Origin: an uncultured Planctomycetaceae bacterium | Lineage (GTDB): Bacteria > Planctomycetota > Planctomycetia > Pirellulales > UBA1268 | Length of the DNA stretch: 51,736 bases | NCBI GenBank assembly: GCA_903885565.1 | Contig: CAISJI010000193.1 | Location: 1 to 51,736 of the forward strand | Direction: 5' to 3' | Shown here: piece after piece, positions 9,361 through 18,670 of the stretch | Numbering within the stretch: position 1 is the stretch's first letter | Layout of the letters: each line of letters starts with the position of its first letter | The notes under the pieces: generated by a model | Database searches by the model: none | What the model was told of the DNA's origin: nothing | What the model saw: only the letters and a program-made list of their open reading frames with translations | Program-made: the position numbers and the translations under genes

Positions 9361-10452
9361 TTACTGCACGGCCTCAAGCAGAGCAGCTTCCAGTCCAGCG
9401 ACATACTGCTCTGCGGAGAAGAATTCCGCGACCCGGGCTCTGGCGGCGGAGCCGTAGCGGGCCGCCAGCGCATCATCCTCGATGAGATTGAGCGCCCGGC
9501 GGGGAAACTCGCTCTCCGGATCGGCCGGAACGATGGTGCCGGTGACCCCTGGCAGGATCAGTTGCCGCGCGGCGTCGCTTTCCACTGCCACCGTGCCGAT
9601 GCCATGGGCCATGCCGTCGAGCAACGCCCCCCCGCAGGCCACATTGCCCGATTGCCACACGAGGCGCACGCGGGGGAGCAGATCGGGCAGGCAGTCGAGC
9701 GTGGGAAAAACGTGCAGCCGTTCGGCGAGCTGCTGCACCCGCGCACGCCGCCGCACCTTTCCCAGCAGCGGCCCAGCCCCCACCAGCACGTGCTCCAGCC
9801 CCTGATGCACCACCCCCAACTGATCGATCGCCCAGATCAGGCGGTCGAGGTGGGAGGCTGGTTCCAGGGGAGCCACGCAGAGCGTCCAGATGCTCCGGGC
9901 CCGTAATCCCAGCCGCTCAGCCAGCTGCTCGCGGGAGAGCCCCGTACCGGCCGCTGGGGAGACGCCTGACGGCACCACGCAGACCCGCTCTGTCGGCACG
10001 CCCCTCTCCAGACAGGCCCGGGCCACTGCCGGCGATGCCGCCACCACCCGGTCAGCCTGCCGCAGGGCCCACGCCGCCAGAACTCCGCGCGGGGGGAGAG
10101 AAAGCTGGCAGACGACGCGGGGCACAGGCAACACCCGCCGCACCGCTCCCGCCACGAGGGCCTGCGAGCGGCCAAAGCTCAGGATCAAAGCGCTCGCATC
10201 GGCTTTGGCCAGGCGAGCCAGGCCAACCGCCACATCGGGGCCCACGCCAGGGCGTCGGCCGAGCCGATGAACGGGAAAACCGGCGCGAGCCAAACGCTCT
10301 GGCACGCTGCCGCCGCCGGTGGTCACCGCCAGCTTCACATCCCAGCCGCAAGCCCGTAGCCCGGAGGCAGCCAGCTCCACCTGCCTGCCGACGCCAACCG
10401 GATCAAGGCCGCGGGTCAACAGCAGGATCGATCGATGGGGGGCGAGGTGCAT
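9361..10452 (-). CDS. GT4-family glycosyltransferase
   Basis: The 363-residue protein has a two-Rossmann GT-B layout. The N-terminal half begins with ILLLTRGLDPVGVGRQVELAASGL, the donor half includes VCVVPSGVSP and LCVAPLEPASHLDRLI, and the tail carries GNVACGGALLDGMAHGIGTVAVESDAARQLI, equivalent to the E-x7-E nucleotide-sugar region of group 4 enzymes, with changes at the canonical Glu positions. It probably transfers a sugar onto a lipid or surface glycan. The start shown (MHLAPHRS) overlaps the end of hpt by 50 bases; two in-frame upstream starts exist at 10497 and 10536 and would lengthen the overlap. It shares strand with hpt and is convergent with the DUF1552 gene across 79 bases. Confidence 0.8.
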   Translation of the reverse strand: MHLAPHRSILLLTRGLDPVGVGRQVELAASGLRACGWDVKLAVTTGGGSVPERLARAGFPVHRLGRRPGVGPDVAVGLARLAKADASALILSFGRSQALVAGAVRRVLPVPRVVCQLSLPPRGVLAAWALRQADRVVAASPAVARACLERGVPTERVCVVPSGVSPAAGTGLSREQLAERLGLRARSIWTLCVAPLEPASHLDRLIWAIDQLGVVHQGLEHVLVGAGPLLGKVRRRARVQQLAERLHVFPTLDCLPDLLPRVRLVWQSGNVACGGALLDGMAHGIGTVAVESDAARQLILPGVTGTIVPADPESEFPRRALNLIEDDALAARYGSAARARVAEFFSAEQYVAGLEAALLEAVQ

Positions 10453-10984
10453 GGCTGACCGGAGGGACAAGATCGGAAGGTTCGAGAGCGGCGACATGGG
10501 CGAGCTGCCGCCACGCCCCGTTGTAGTCGAGACCATACCCGACCACGAAGGCGTCGGGAATGTCGAATCCGACGAAGTCGGGCTCCATCGTCACCTCCGC
10601 CCTGCCCTGCTTCCGCAGCAGCACCAGCGAACGAACCGTGGCGGCCCCGCGGTGCCGGAGTTCTGCCACCAGGGCCTCCAGGGTTCGGCCGGTGTCGAAG
10701 ATGTCGTCCACGATCAGCACATCCTGTCCCGCCAGATCGGGAAGCAGATCGAGACGCAATTCGAGGCGACCGGGGCTGGTGGCAGTGCCGCGGTAGCTGC
10801 TGGCCCACACCATGCTCACCTGCACCGGGCCCTCCAGCCGCCGGATCAGATCGGCCACCAGCACAATGCTGCCGGTCAGCACCCCCACCACTGTCAGCGG
10901 CCGCCCATCAGCCTCCCGGCGGACGTCGGCGGCCAGCCGGTCGATGCCGTGAGCGAGTTGTTCGGCGGTGAGGAGAGTTTTCAT
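10403..10984 (-). CDS. hpt: Hypoxanthine phosphoribosyltransferase
   Basis: The 193-residue protein is a purine phosphoribosyltransferase. LTVVGVLTGSIVLVADLIR provides the pyrophosphate loop, SSYRG the flexible loop, and VLIVDDIFDTGRTL the PRPP-binding motif; FVVGYGLDYNG near the end is the hypoxanthine-guanine family base-binding segment. It salvages hypoxanthine or guanine to IMP or GMP in the cytoplasm. The ATG at 10984 has AGGAAA shortly upstream. The C terminus extends about 18 residues beyond the usual end (PPVSHAPRPP and on) into the start of the glycosyltransferase gene, so transcripts are probably shared. Confidence 0.92.
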   Translation of the reverse strand: MKTLLTAEQLAHGIDRLAADVRREADGRPLTVVGVLTGSIVLVADLIRRLEGPVQVSMVWASSYRGTATSPGRLELRLDLLPDLAGQDVLIVDDIFDTGRTLEALVAELRHRGAATVRSLVLLRKQGRAEVTMEPDFVGFDIPDAFVVGYGLDYNGAWRQLAHVAALEPSDLVPPVSHAPRPPSIDPAVDPRP

Positions 10985-11009
10985 CGTGGTTTCCTGATGC
11001 CAACACTTT

Positions 11010-11015
11010 TTTATA
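11010..11015 (-). promoter_or_regulatory. Candidate -10 element upstream of hpt
   Basis: On the minus strand the hpt leader contains TATAAA 25 bases before the ATG, within a short A-rich stretch that stands out from the GC-rich surroundings. No convincing -35 box is visible, and the short leader leaves little room, so this is a weak call. Confidence 0.25.
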
Positions 11016-11079
11016 CAACTCTGATGCCGTCCGCGCCCACGGCTCCACCCGCCCCCAGCCGCCTCGACAGCCTCCCTCC

Positions 11080-11865
11080 ATGCCCGCTCCCCCGTCGCCA
11101 GCCTTCCCCGCGCACTGGTCCATGATCGAGGTGGCGGGCCATCCCTGCGAATGGTTTGAGCCCCCTGACGCCCTGCCCGGCCGGGCAGTGATCTATCTGC
11201 ATGGTGTTCGCGAGCGGTTCCTCCGGGAATCGCCTGCCCTCCTGGCTGCCCTGGCAGCGGCACGCCTGCGGGCCATCGCCCCCCGCACCGGCCGATCCTG
11301 GTGGCTCGACCGCATCCAGCCCGAATTCGATCCGGCCGTCACGCCCGAACGCTTTGTGGTCGATGCCGTGCGCCTCCACCTCGAGCAGCAGGGCGTGAAG
11401 CCCGGGGGCATGGCGCTGGTGGGCACGAGCATGGGAGGCCAGGGAAGCCTGCGGATCAGCTACCGCCATCCAGCGCTCTTTCCCATCGCCGCGGCGATCG
11501 CGCCGGCGATCGATTTTCACCACGCCATGCGCGACAGCTATCTCGAGGACGACGGCGAGCTGTTCGCCAACCTGTGGGAGCTTTACGGCGACGTCGAACG
11601 GGCCCGGCAGGACACCGCCATTTTGCATGTGCATCCGCTCAACTGGCCGAGACATCAGTGGTTTGCCAGCGACCCGGCCGACCACCGCTGGCACGACGGG
11701 GCTCAGCGGCTCCACAGTAAGCTCGTAGCCCTCGGCATTCCCCACACTGCCCTGCTCGAGGCTCGTGGGGGCGGCCACAGCCCCGAATTCTATAATCAAG
11801 TTGCACCCGAGGCGGTGCAATTTATCGTGGCCGCGCTCGATGCTGACGCGCGGCGGATCGCCTAG
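11080..11865 (+). CDS. Alpha/beta-hydrolase fold putative esterase
   Basis: The 261-residue protein has an alpha/beta-hydrolase layout: AVIYLHGVRE (oxyanion loop after the first strand), ALVGTSMGGQGSLRIS (nucleophile elbow G-x-S-M-G-G), an acidic candidate in the loop around SDPADHRWHDG, and ARGGGHSPEFY with the catalytic His. It resembles the esterase D/putative-esterase group; the substrate cannot be read from the sequence. No signal peptide is visible, so it is probably cytoplasmic. A second in-frame ATG at 11122 is possible. The TAG stop codon lies inside the CTAG at the end of a repeat fragment. Confidence 0.8.
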   Translation: MPAPPSPAFPAHWSMIEVAGHPCEWFEPPDALPGRAVIYLHGVRERFLRESPALLAALAAARLRAIAPRTGRSWWLDRIQPEFDPAVTPERFVVDAVRLHLEQQGVKPGGMALVGTSMGGQGSLRISYRHPALFPIAAAIAPAIDFHHAMRDSYLEDDGELFANLWELYGDVERARQDTAILHVHPLNWPRHQWFASDPADHRWHDGAQRLHSKLVALGIPHTALLEARGGGHSPEFYNQVAPEAVQFIVAALDADARRIA

Positions 11866-11891
11866 CAGGGTGCGGAAAAAGTCATCGATGC
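11863..11891 (+). repeat. Type B repeat, end fragment
   Basis: This stretch (TAGCAGGGTGCGGAAAAAG followed by TCATCGATG) matches the GTGGAAAAAGTCATCCATG arm of the type B copy at 26657-26783, allowing a few differences. It begins at the esterase stop codon. Only one end of the element is recognisable; a type A copy follows 28 bases later. Confidence 0.55.
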
Positions 11892-11919
11892 CGTCTGAAT
11901 CGAACGCAGTCCACTGAGT

Positions 11920-11999
11920 CGGCTGACACAGGCGGAGGGATCGGCGAACTTTTCGTGAGAGCAGGCGAAGATTTTTGTACCGTCCCGCAGCCGGAACGC
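11920..11999 (+). repeat. Type A dispersed repeat, copy 1
   Basis: The copy aligns with the type A copies at 13629, 23894, 26578 and 32931. Shared blocks are GGCGGAGGGATCGGCGAAC and CCGTCCCGCAGCCG. Read on the minus strand it keeps an open frame with FADPSA and LRDG, as the other copies do. It forms the left boundary of the AT-richer pyruvyltransferase insert, in the same orientation as the copy on the right boundary. Confidence 0.8.
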
Positions 12000-12125
12000 A
12001 CGCCGCTTTGCAAGATCGTCGGTGAGTTTTCTGGAGAGTTGGCTCCGGTGGATCGCGTTGTTCACACCCATGCTTGCGGAAGTGCCATTGGCCGGGCTAT
12101 CCTCCGAGCTAAAAGAACAAGCAAC

Positions 12126-13388
12126 ATGAATAGCAACTCAAACGCGCAAACACCCACCGAGTCTCAAAGCCATCCACCCATCACATCAGCCGTGACAGGA
12201 ATTTTCTGCACGTGTGACGTCGAGAACTACGGCGACCTTCTCTACCCCATCATGTTTAGGCACATGATGCAGTCCCGGCAGCACACGGGCGAAATCAAGT
12301 CTTACGGCTTCCTAGATGGCGCAGCGCCCGCACAGGCAGGGTACGAAGTCGATTCTATTTCCGGCGTGCTCAACGAGCACACTGCTCAGCTTACTGCGCT
12401 CGTCATCGGGGGCGGGGACATTCTTCGTACCGACAAGAATAAGATCGCTTCGCATTACGAATCCCTCTATCGACAAAGGGTCCTCAAAAGCCCATGGTAT
12501 AGGATACGGAAACGGCTCTTCGGCGAATCTGATCTGATAAAAACATTTGTTCACAAATTCATGGCTGATCGTTCCATCGGGCCATTGATCCTTGACGCAA
12601 AAGATTACCCTGCATTGGGCTTGGTGGCCTACTGCTCCTGCGGGGTGCCTTTCGAATTTAAGGAGCAGGAGAAAGCGGCCGTCGCACAGGCTTTCAATCA
12701 TGCGGATTTCATTTATGTGAGGGACCATCAATCTGCTGAGAAGCTACAACGTGCCGGTGTCATGCAGAATATTGAAGTGGCCCCCGACCTTATTGTTACC
12801 TTGAGCGATTTCTATGAGCGCACGGCAGAAGCCAAGCGTGGCCGTGCGATATTATATTCTTACGGCGTGGACACCTCAAAGCGTGTCCTGGGATTTCAGT
12901 GCGGACCGCAATCCGCAAGCGACTATGCCGAAATCGCCAAGCAAATTGCGCACTATAGCCAACAATCCGGGTGTGAGGTCGCTCTCGTTCCAGTTGGCTA
13001 TTGTCACAATGACGACAAGGCACTCCAGCGGCTTGCGGCTGTTTCACAAGGGGCATTCAAGTACGTAGGTGTACGCTCGGTGCAGGATATGATTTCGGTG
13101 TTGGCAGCGTGCGGAATTTTCATGGGCACCAGTATGCATGCCAACATTACTGCCTTTTCTTTTGGCATCCCCCATCTTGTCGGCCCCCGGGCCGCGGACA
13201 AACTGGGCGGTTTTCTGGACATCACAGGTCTTGATCCGGGGCTCGGCCTGAACACATGGTCCGAAGCAGCTGTCAGGCTTCAATGGGTCGAAGAACTGGG
13301 CGCACGCTATTTCGAAGGAAAGGCCGTTCTAGCGAAGGGTTCTGTCCACAAGACCTTCGATAGGCTTGTCCAAGCGATCAAACCATAG
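12126..13388 (+). CDS. Polysaccharide pyruvyl transferase family protein
   Basis: The 420-residue protein begins with GIFCTCDVENYGDLLYPIMF, the glycine-rich opening with N-x-GD typical of polysaccharide pyruvyl transferases (CsaB/WcaK-like). GGGDILRTDK follows, then a middle domain, and near the C terminus GTSMHANITAFSFGIPHL carries the conserved S-x-H-x2-I-x2-F-x3-P segment. It probably adds pyruvate ketals to surface polysaccharide. Base composition and codon use are visibly more AT-rich than in neighbouring genes, and it sits between two direct type A repeats together with a broken glycosyltransferase, so recent transfer is likely. The ATG at 12126 is preferred over the longer open frame from 11955, because the upstream part translates the repeat. 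Confidence 0.82.
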   Translation: MNSNSNAQTPTESQSHPPITSAVTGIFCTCDVENYGDLLYPIMFRHMMQSRQHTGEIKSYGFLDGAAPAQAGYEVDSISGVLNEHTAQLTALVIGGGDILRTDKNKIASHYESLYRQRVLKSPWYRIRKRLFGESDLIKTFVHKFMADRSIGPLILDAKDYPALGLVAYCSCGVPFEFKEQEKAAVAQAFNHADFIYVRDHQSAEKLQRAGVMQNIEVAPDLIVTLSDFYERTAEAKRGRAILYSYGVDTSKRVLGFQCGPQSASDYAEIAKQIAHYSQQSGCEVALVPVGYCHNDDKALQRLAAVSQGAFKYVGVRSVQDMISVLAACGIFMGTSMHANITAFSFGIPHLVGPRAADKLGGFLDITGLDPGLGLNTWSEAAVRLQWVEELGARYFEGKAVLAKGSVHKTFDRLVQAIKP

Positions 13389-13404
13389 CCACAATCGCCA
13401 CCAA

Positions 13405-13620
13405 ATGAGTACACCACCCCTTATGAGTGTTTGTGTCCTGCCCTTTGCCGGGGCGCCACATCTGAAAGCGTGTCTGGACAGCGTGCTCTGCCAGACGCTA
13501 TCGGATTTCGAGATGTTGATCGTTGATGCTTTATCGACACCGGAAAGTGGCGGCGCGTCGATTCGGTTCTGAAGAAGGTCCCGGCCCGAATTGTTCTGCA
13601 GGTGGCTCAAAGTCATTGCC
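13405..13620 (+). pseudogene. Frameshifted, truncated GT2 glycosyltransferase remnant
   Basis: The first frame reads MSTPPLMSVCVLPFAGAPHL, continues with KACLDSVLCQTLSDFEMLIVDALS and stops at 13572. This is the N terminus of a GT-A family 2 enzyme (strand, SVLxQT-xxFEmLIVDD pattern). A different frame takes up at about 13535, reading DTGKWRRVDSVLKKVPARIV, which fits the next helix and strand of the same fold. One frameshift therefore separates two parts of one gene, and the rest, including the DxD region, is missing because the sequence runs into a type A repeat. The usual second Asp of the VDD motif is already Ala. It starts 16 bases after the pyruvyltransferase and was probably its operon partner. 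Confidence 0.7.
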
Positions 13621-13628
13621 ACGTTTCG

Positions 13629-13707
13629 CCGAACGATAACGGCGGAGGGATCGACAAACTCTTTGTGCGCGCATGCGACGAAACTTGTGCCGTCCCGCAG
13701 CCGATGC
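13629..13707 (+). repeat. Type A dispersed repeat, copy 2
   Basis: GGCGGAGGGATCGAC and GTGCCGTCCCGCAGCCGATGC match the other type A copies, and the minus strand keeps the open frame (LRDGTSFVACAHKEFVDPSA). It lies between the broken glycosyltransferase and the 3' end of the DUF2961 gene, in the same orientation as copy 1, so the two copies are direct repeats flanking the insert. Confidence 0.8.
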
Positions 13708-13743
13708 TTCAGGGAAGCCGAATGCGCTTGAGTCGACTGCGCT

Positions 13744-14784
13744 TTAGCGGCCGTCACCGTTGGCTGGCTTCTCCGCGTTCACTCCGGGAATCTGGTAGTA
13801 AAACGCGACCGATTCATAGTCGTCGCCGCGGGCCATGGAGGTGAAAACCAGCGACTCGCGATAGGGGATCGGGTCGGGGCCGAAGAATCGATAGAAGACC
13901 CCGTCTTGATCGTTCCGACCGCGATTGGCGCGATACGGGCAGCCGACCCAGCGGGACTGATACTGATTGAATCCCCAGGCAAAACCAAAATCATCTTCGA
14001 CATTCATGCCGTCGATGTGCTGCGGATCGGTGGCACCATCGACGAGGATCCGGGTGCCGCTGTTATGAAACACCATGTCGTCGTGATTCTGCTGGCGATA
14101 GCCCATCAAAAATCCGGCCAGAAAGCCGATGCCGCGGGTTTCCAGAATCCGAAACGGCTCCGACGGATTCGCGGGCAAGGCGATGGTGCGCTGGGCGTGG
14201 AGGCGGAAGGCCGGTGGCTCGATCCCGTCGGCATAGTGCTGCCAATCGATCATCGACGCCCCCTGCACAGGAGTGGTCGATTCGAGCCAGATCCGGCATC
14301 CTTTGGCAAACGGGATCGGCAGGTAGCAATTCCAGCCCGGCTGCATGGCAGGGGAAAGCAGCGGATCATTCCCCACTGTGAAATTTGGAAAATTGACCAG
14401 GCCCGCGCTGTCGATGTGGTAATCATCAAAGCCGAGCAGGGCCCCAAAGAATGAGCGAAAGGGCATCCGCACCTGGGGCGTGCCCGTGCCGTCAGCCTCA
14501 ATCACGATCTGCAGATCGGCGATCTCCCGCTGGCCAAAGACAAACCAGCAGTGACGAATGCACCCGGCACCATCCGCCTCAAAGATCGGAAACGGCTGCC
14601 CCGGTACAACCTGAATCCGGCTGTTGGTGCGGCGGGCCTGAAAGCGCCCCGGGAGCTGGAGCAGAGGCACGGCCGGATCAGCACAGACGGCCGGAAAGGG
14701 ATCGGATGGGGGATCTCCCGCAGCAGGCAGACCAAGGGCGATCGTGACGGTGAGAACCCACAGCGAAACCATCAGCTGACGCAT
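13744..14784 (-). CDS. Secreted DUF2961 protein (GH172-like)
   Basis: The 346-residue protein has a signal peptide (MVSLWVLTVTIALGLPAAG) and then the DUF2961 landmarks: SRIQVVPGQPFPIFEADGAGCIRHCWF, FRSFFGALLGFDDYHIDSAGLVNFPNF, CYLPIPFAKGCRI, and late VNVEDDFG-like and YRFFGPDPIPY segments. DUF2961 proteins form double-jelly-roll assemblies; characterised members of the related GH172 family cleave fructofuranosides or arabinofuranosides, but the substrate here is unknown. The ATG at 14784 is preceded by AAGGGAG at a suitable distance; a GTG three codons earlier is less well placed. It is encoded downstream of the LPS gene set on the same strand after a 93-base gap, and convergent with the insert. 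Confidence 0.85.
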   Translation of the reverse strand: MRQLMVSLWVLTVTIALGLPAAGDPPSDPFPAVCADPAVPLLQLPGRFQARRTNSRIQVVPGQPFPIFEADGAGCIRHCWFVFGQREIADLQIVIEADGTGTPQVRMPFRSFFGALLGFDDYHIDSAGLVNFPNFTVGNDPLLSPAMQPGWNCYLPIPFAKGCRIWLESTTPVQGASMIDWQHYADGIEPPAFRLHAQRTIALPANPSEPFRILETRGIGFLAGFLMGYRQQNHDDMVFHNSGTRILVDGATDPQHIDGMNVEDDFGFAWGFNQYQSRWVGCPYRANRGRNDQDGVFYRFFGPDPIPYRESLVFTSMARGDDYESVAFYYQIPGVNAEKPANGDGR

Positions 14785-14877
14785 ACAACACACTCCCTTG
14801 AAGTTCTGTGTCCTTTAAGTGTATGGAAAAAAGTCGCCCATGCACTTCCCCCCACGACGGGATGAGTGACGGCGCGA

Positions 14878-17800
14878 TCAGCTACCGGGCCCAGGTCGCG
14901 CCGCCACCGGCGGAGCCGCTCCCATGCCGGGCAGCCGCATGCCGGCGCCGCCGAGCTGATCGAAATCGAGATGCCGGGCATCGTCGACGTCGATTCTGTT
15001 GAGGGCCCGCCAGTAGAGAATTTTTCCGGCCGAGGCGCTCGAGGTTGGCGCCCCCACGCGCTCCTGCCGGAAGAGCTGCGCGTCGCTGCGGCCATCCCCC
15101 TCGAAGACGAGCAGATCCTTGGCCTCGCTCCAGGAGAGCCTTGTGCTGCGGGCGGTGAAGGCATCCCCTTCAACCATCACATTGCCGCCGGCGGCCAGTT
15201 CCATCGTGGAGCGTTGCTGTCCCGGAGCCAGGGGCGTCTGCCCCACGCTCAGGCTGTCGCTGGTGATGCTGACACAGCGGGCGGCGAGCCCCCCGGGAGC
15301 ATGTGGGTCGAGCGTCTCCCCCCAGCCGGCCACCGGGCCATAAATCGCCTCGACGCGTTGCTGAAACTCCATCACGCGCCGGTTCAGGTTGCCGCGCATG
15401 CTGCGCTGGAAATCGACCCCCAGATAGGTGAGTTCATCTGCGCGGGCAGGGGCCTGAGCGGGGGGCTGCGGGGCGGCTCCGGGGCCGGGAGCCTGCAGGC
15501 CGGGGGAGAGCCCCATGCCGGGCGGTTGCCCAAACCGGGTGGTGGCCAACCGGCCGGGGCCGCTGCCGGAGACATCGCCGGTGGCCCGATCGATGACCAG
15601 ATCCCGCACAAAGAGCCGCTCCATCGATCGGCCGCCGTCGGCCGACGCAGTCTCGCTCTCGATCCGCACACCATTGCCACAGATCACCCGCGCCACATCG
15701 GCACGCTGCCCACCCCGCTGCGTGGCCTGAGCGCCAAAATCGATCGGCCGGTTGAAGACAACATCGAGCGTGCCGGCCCGCAGCACGCTCGGCCCGCTGG
15801 TGGTGACGACCCGATCGAGGAAGCGAGCGGTGAGCCCGTCGAAGTACATGCGCCCCTGCCAGGAGACATCGAGTTCGCCGGCGGGCGTTCCTGGTGCTGG
15901 TGCCTGCGGCTGCGTCCCTGCCATGCCGAGCGCATCGAGCCCACCCATGCCCCCGGCCAGCGGTATTTTCAGCCGGCCGGCACCGTCGACGGTCAGCCGG
16001 TTGCGGCCCCGGTCGAATTCGATCAGCGGGCCCTGCAGGTCGATTCCCCGCCCCGACACCTGCGCTGGCCGACCAGAGACGATCGCCAACGCATCAAATC
16101 GCGTGGCCCGCGAGAGCTGCAGCTGATCTCCCCTGATCTCCAGGGCGGCCTCGGCTGGAGGCGGTTGCCCGTCGGCCTGCGTCAGGCCACCGGGTCCGGG
16201 TGGGAGTGGTTCCTCCACCAGATGCACCTGACCTTCCAGAGACAGCTCATCCAATTGATTTCCCTGGGGCGACATGCTGACCAGCCCCCGTATGAGAGCC
16301 CCGGTGGCGACCAGCCGCCCCCGCGTGGGGAGCGACGGGTCTGCCGGTTTGATGGGGGCTGGGGAGGGCACGGCGGGGGCTGGCACGGCAGCCACAGGCG
16401 CCGCCGCCACCGGAATCGGAGCGGGACCAGCGGCGGCCATCTGAGCCGGCGGCGGCGGAACTCCCACGGCCGCCTGCACGGGTGGTGGCTGGGTGGGGGG
16501 ATCGGTGTGCCGAAACCAGACTTCCATTTTGTCGGTGCGGGCGGTGAGTTGCTCCACGTCGATTTCGACCATCGTGCGGGCCAGCATTCGCGCCGGCTTG
16601 ACGCCCGACAGACCGGCGCCGACTCCCTTGGCCGGCAGCGCAGGGCGTGTGCCCGGCACAATGTCGAGCCACAGATGCAACTCCCCGGCCTTGAGCCGCC
16701 CCTGCGACTCCACCAGCACATCAGCATCCCCGGCGAGCGAGGCGACATGGCCGCTGCCGTCGTCGGCGGGGCGCATGCGGAGCCACTTCTGCCATCGCGC
16801 CTGCAGCGGCGGCGAGCCTTCCGAACGGGCGCGCAGCCAGCCCGGGCCGACCGCCATCAGCGACCCCGGATCGCCCGGGGGCCCCGGAGAGTAATCGATC
16901 GACCGGGCCTCCATCTCTGTGCCCTGAACCACCAGCGACACCGGCTCCTCCCCGTCGAGCAGGATGCGCCGGCTGGCGATCTCGTAGCCCAACCGCGCCC
17001 CGCGCGCCTCCAATCCGGCATGCCCGCTCTTGGCCACCACCGGCATTCCCTTGGCTTGGATTTCCACCGGCCTCAGCCCGCCACCCACGCCGCCCGATCC
17101 CGGTGCAGCCGCTTCCCGCCCGAGCACGATGGCCAGCAGATCGCAGACCAGCTGATCGCTGGTGCCGCCGGGGAGCGTGCGCACCACATCGACATGGTCT
17201 TCAAAGGAAATCACATTCGCCGCGACATTCATGCAGAGGCTGCCGCGGCAGCTCACCAGCACCGGCGGGGCCTCTGCTGCAGGCGCGGATGCAGCCGCCG
17301 GCTCATTCTCCCCTTGGCCGGGCAGAAATCCTCCTGCCAGCCCCTCCAGGCGCAGCCGGACATCCCTGTCGAGCCGGATTGTGTCGACACCGCCAATGTT
17401 GGGCCCCTGGGCACCGGGCGTCTCGCGCGGCAGCATCCGTGCGACCATCGCCCGACCACTGCCGGTCGACCGACCGTAGCGAAATTGCACCATTTCACTG
17501 GTGCGGATTTCCATCTCCTCCAGTTCCACATCGCGGGTCTCAATCTCGATCTCATCGTCAGCTCCGGCGGCGCTTGGGGTGCCCCGAATGGTCACTTTCC
17601 CGCGCAGGCTGCCCCCCACCAGCTTGCCGAGCCGCCCCTGGCGTAAATCGAGCGGCTGATCGAATTCCAGCACCGCTCCCTGCGGGGCCCGCAGCACCAG
17701 CGTGCGCCCCTCCGCCGGAGCCGGGCTATCGCGTTTGCGGTCTGGCAGGATCACCAGTGTGCAGGGCACCAGATTCACCCGACCGTCAGGCAGGGTGTGG

Positions 17801-18072
17801 TATTGCTTGAACAACAGCCGCATCTGCCGGCTCTCAAGCATGATCGGCTCCTCCCGCTCCCACGAACCGGCGGGAAACAGCTCCCCGACCGCCGCCAGCC
17901 GGCGGTCGGCCCTGGCCCGCAGCGCCGCGGCCTGTTCCGGAGAGAGCTCCAGCCCCACCGACACGCTGGCCACGTTCGGCTCAACCCATGGCACAACGCT
18001 CAGCCGGTAGAACCCGGCTGTCGCCAACACCACGAGAAACACACGCAGTGTGCGTCCGAGACGATGTTCCAT
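14878..18072 (-). CDS. Giant LptC/LptA (OstA)-like protein, probable LPS transport bridge
   Basis: The 1064-residue protein has one N-terminal membrane anchor ([18 protein letters not shown]), as in LptC, followed by a very long soluble part rich in short beta strands. OstA/LptA-like features include [15 protein letters not shown] strands followed by [10 protein letters not shown] and [12 protein letters not shown], then near the C terminus [34 protein letters not shown] and [18 protein letters not shown] Pro/Ala-rich linker at about residues 520-580 separates two strand-rich halves. It lies 25 bases downstream of kdsC, which follows kdsD. In E. coli the same order is kdsD-kdsC-lptC-lptA. It could therefore combine LptC anchoring and LptA bridging in one chain. 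No lptB is visible here. The strand-by-strand homology is inferred from pattern and synteny. Confidence 0.65.
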   Translation of the reverse strand: MEHRLGRTLRVFLVVLATAGFYRLSVVPWVEPNVASVSVGLELSPEQAAALRARADRRLAAVGELFPAGSWEREEPIMLESRQMRLLFKQYHTLPDGRVNLVPCTLVILPDRKRDSPAPAEGRTLVLRAPQGAVLEFDQPLDLRQGRLGKLVGGSLRGKVTIRGTPSAAGADDEIEIETRDVELEEMEIRTSEMVQFRYGRSTGSGRAMVARMLPRETPGAQGPNIGGVDTIRLDRDVRLRLEGLAGGFLPGQGENEPAAASAPAAEAPPVLVSCRGSLCMNVAANVISFEDHVDVVRTLPGGTSDQLVCDLLAIVLGREAAAPGSGGVGGGLRPVEIQAKGMPVVAKSGHAGLEARGARLGYEIASRRILLDGEEPVSLVVQGTEMEARSIDYSPGPPGDPGSLMAVGPGWLRARSEGSPPLQARWQKWLRMRPADDGSGHVASLAGDADVLVESQGRLKAGELHLWLDIVPGTRPALPAKGVGAGLSGVKPARMLARTMVEIDVEQLTARTDKMEVWFRHTDPPTQPPPVQAAVGVPPPPAQMAAAGPAPIPVAAAPVAAVPAPAVPSPAPIKPADPSLPTRGRLVATGALIRGLVSMSPQGNQLDELSLEGQVHLVEEPLPPGPGGLTQADGQPPPAEAALEIRGDQLQLSRATRFDALAIVSGRPAQVSGRGIDLQGPLIEFDRGRNRLTVDGAGRLKIPLAGGMGGLDALGMAGTQPQAPAPGTPAGELDVSWQGRMYFDGLTARFLDRVVTTSGPSVLRAGTLDVVFNRPIDFGAQATQRGGQRADVARVICGNGVRIESETASADGGRSMERLFVRDLVIDRATGDVSGSGPGRLATTRFGQPPGMGLSPGLQAPGPGAAPQPPAQAPARADELTYLGVDFQRSMRGNLNRRVMEFQQRVEAIYGPVAGWGETLDPHAPGGLAARCVSITSDSLSVGQTPLAPGQQRSTMELAAGGNVMVEGDAFTARSTRLSWSEAKDLLVFEGDGRSDAQLFRQERVGAPTSSASAGKILYWRALNRIDVDDARHLDFDQLGGAGMRLPGMGAAPPVAARPGPGS

Positions 18073-18097
18073 GAACGTGCCTCTGAGGTGCCCGGGT

Positions 18098-18643
18098 TCA
18101 GCCGCCAGTGGAAAAGCGCGTCACAATTGCCTCCCAGGCCCCGCGGGCCCGCAGCAACTGCTCGATCACTTCGCGCACGGCGCCCCGTCCTCCCGGTAGC
18201 CGCGTGACAAGCGTCGCGGCCGCCGCGACATCGGGACAGGCATCTGCTACCGCCACTCCCACCCCACAGCGGATCAGCACTGGCAGGTCGGGCAGGTCAT
18301 CGCCGATAAAGGCGGTCTGCTGCCATGACACCCCGCGTTGCTCAAGAATCTCACCCACAGCCGCCAGCTTGTCGTCGATCCCCTGGCGGAGGATCTCGAT
18401 CCCCAACTCCTCCGCGCGTTTCTGCACCGCTGCGCTCCTGCGACCGGTCACCAGCCCCACCTCACCCCCCGCCCGCTGCCAGAGCTTGATGCCCAGACCG
18501 TCGCGGATGTGAAACGTTTGATGCTCGCTGCCCGCGCTGGTCCAGGCGACGCCTCCGTCGGTCAGCACGCCGTCCACATCCATTAAAAGCAGTTGCACCG
18601 CCGCCATTCGCTGCGAAAGATCGTGCGGGGCAGGATTGGTCAT
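18098..18643 (-). CDS. kdsC: 3-deoxy-D-manno-octulosonate 8-phosphate phosphatase
   Basis: The 181-residue protein is a HAD-superfamily phosphatase of the KdsC type. LLLMDVDGVLTDGG carries the nucleophile Asp22 and the general acid Asp24, FHIRDGLGIKLWQRAG follows, VGLVTGRRS has the second motif, and TAFIGDDLPDLPVL the third. The absence of a cap domain and the length are normal for KdsC tetramers. It dephosphorylates KDO-8-phosphate in KDO synthesis. The downstream lipid-transport gene and the upstream kdsD, each less than 30 bases away, support an operon and favour KDO over sialic-acid analogues. Confidence 0.93.
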   Translation of the reverse strand: MTNPAPHDLSQRMAAVQLLLMDVDGVLTDGGVAWTSAGSEHQTFHIRDGLGIKLWQRAGGEVGLVTGRRSAAVQKRAEELGIEILRQGIDDKLAAVGEILEQRGVSWQQTAFIGDDLPDLPVLIRCGVGVAVADACPDVAAAATLVTRLPGGRGAVREVIEQLLRARGAWEAIVTRFSTGG

Positions 18644-18670
18644 GGTGGCAGAAGCTCCCGGAAAATCAGT

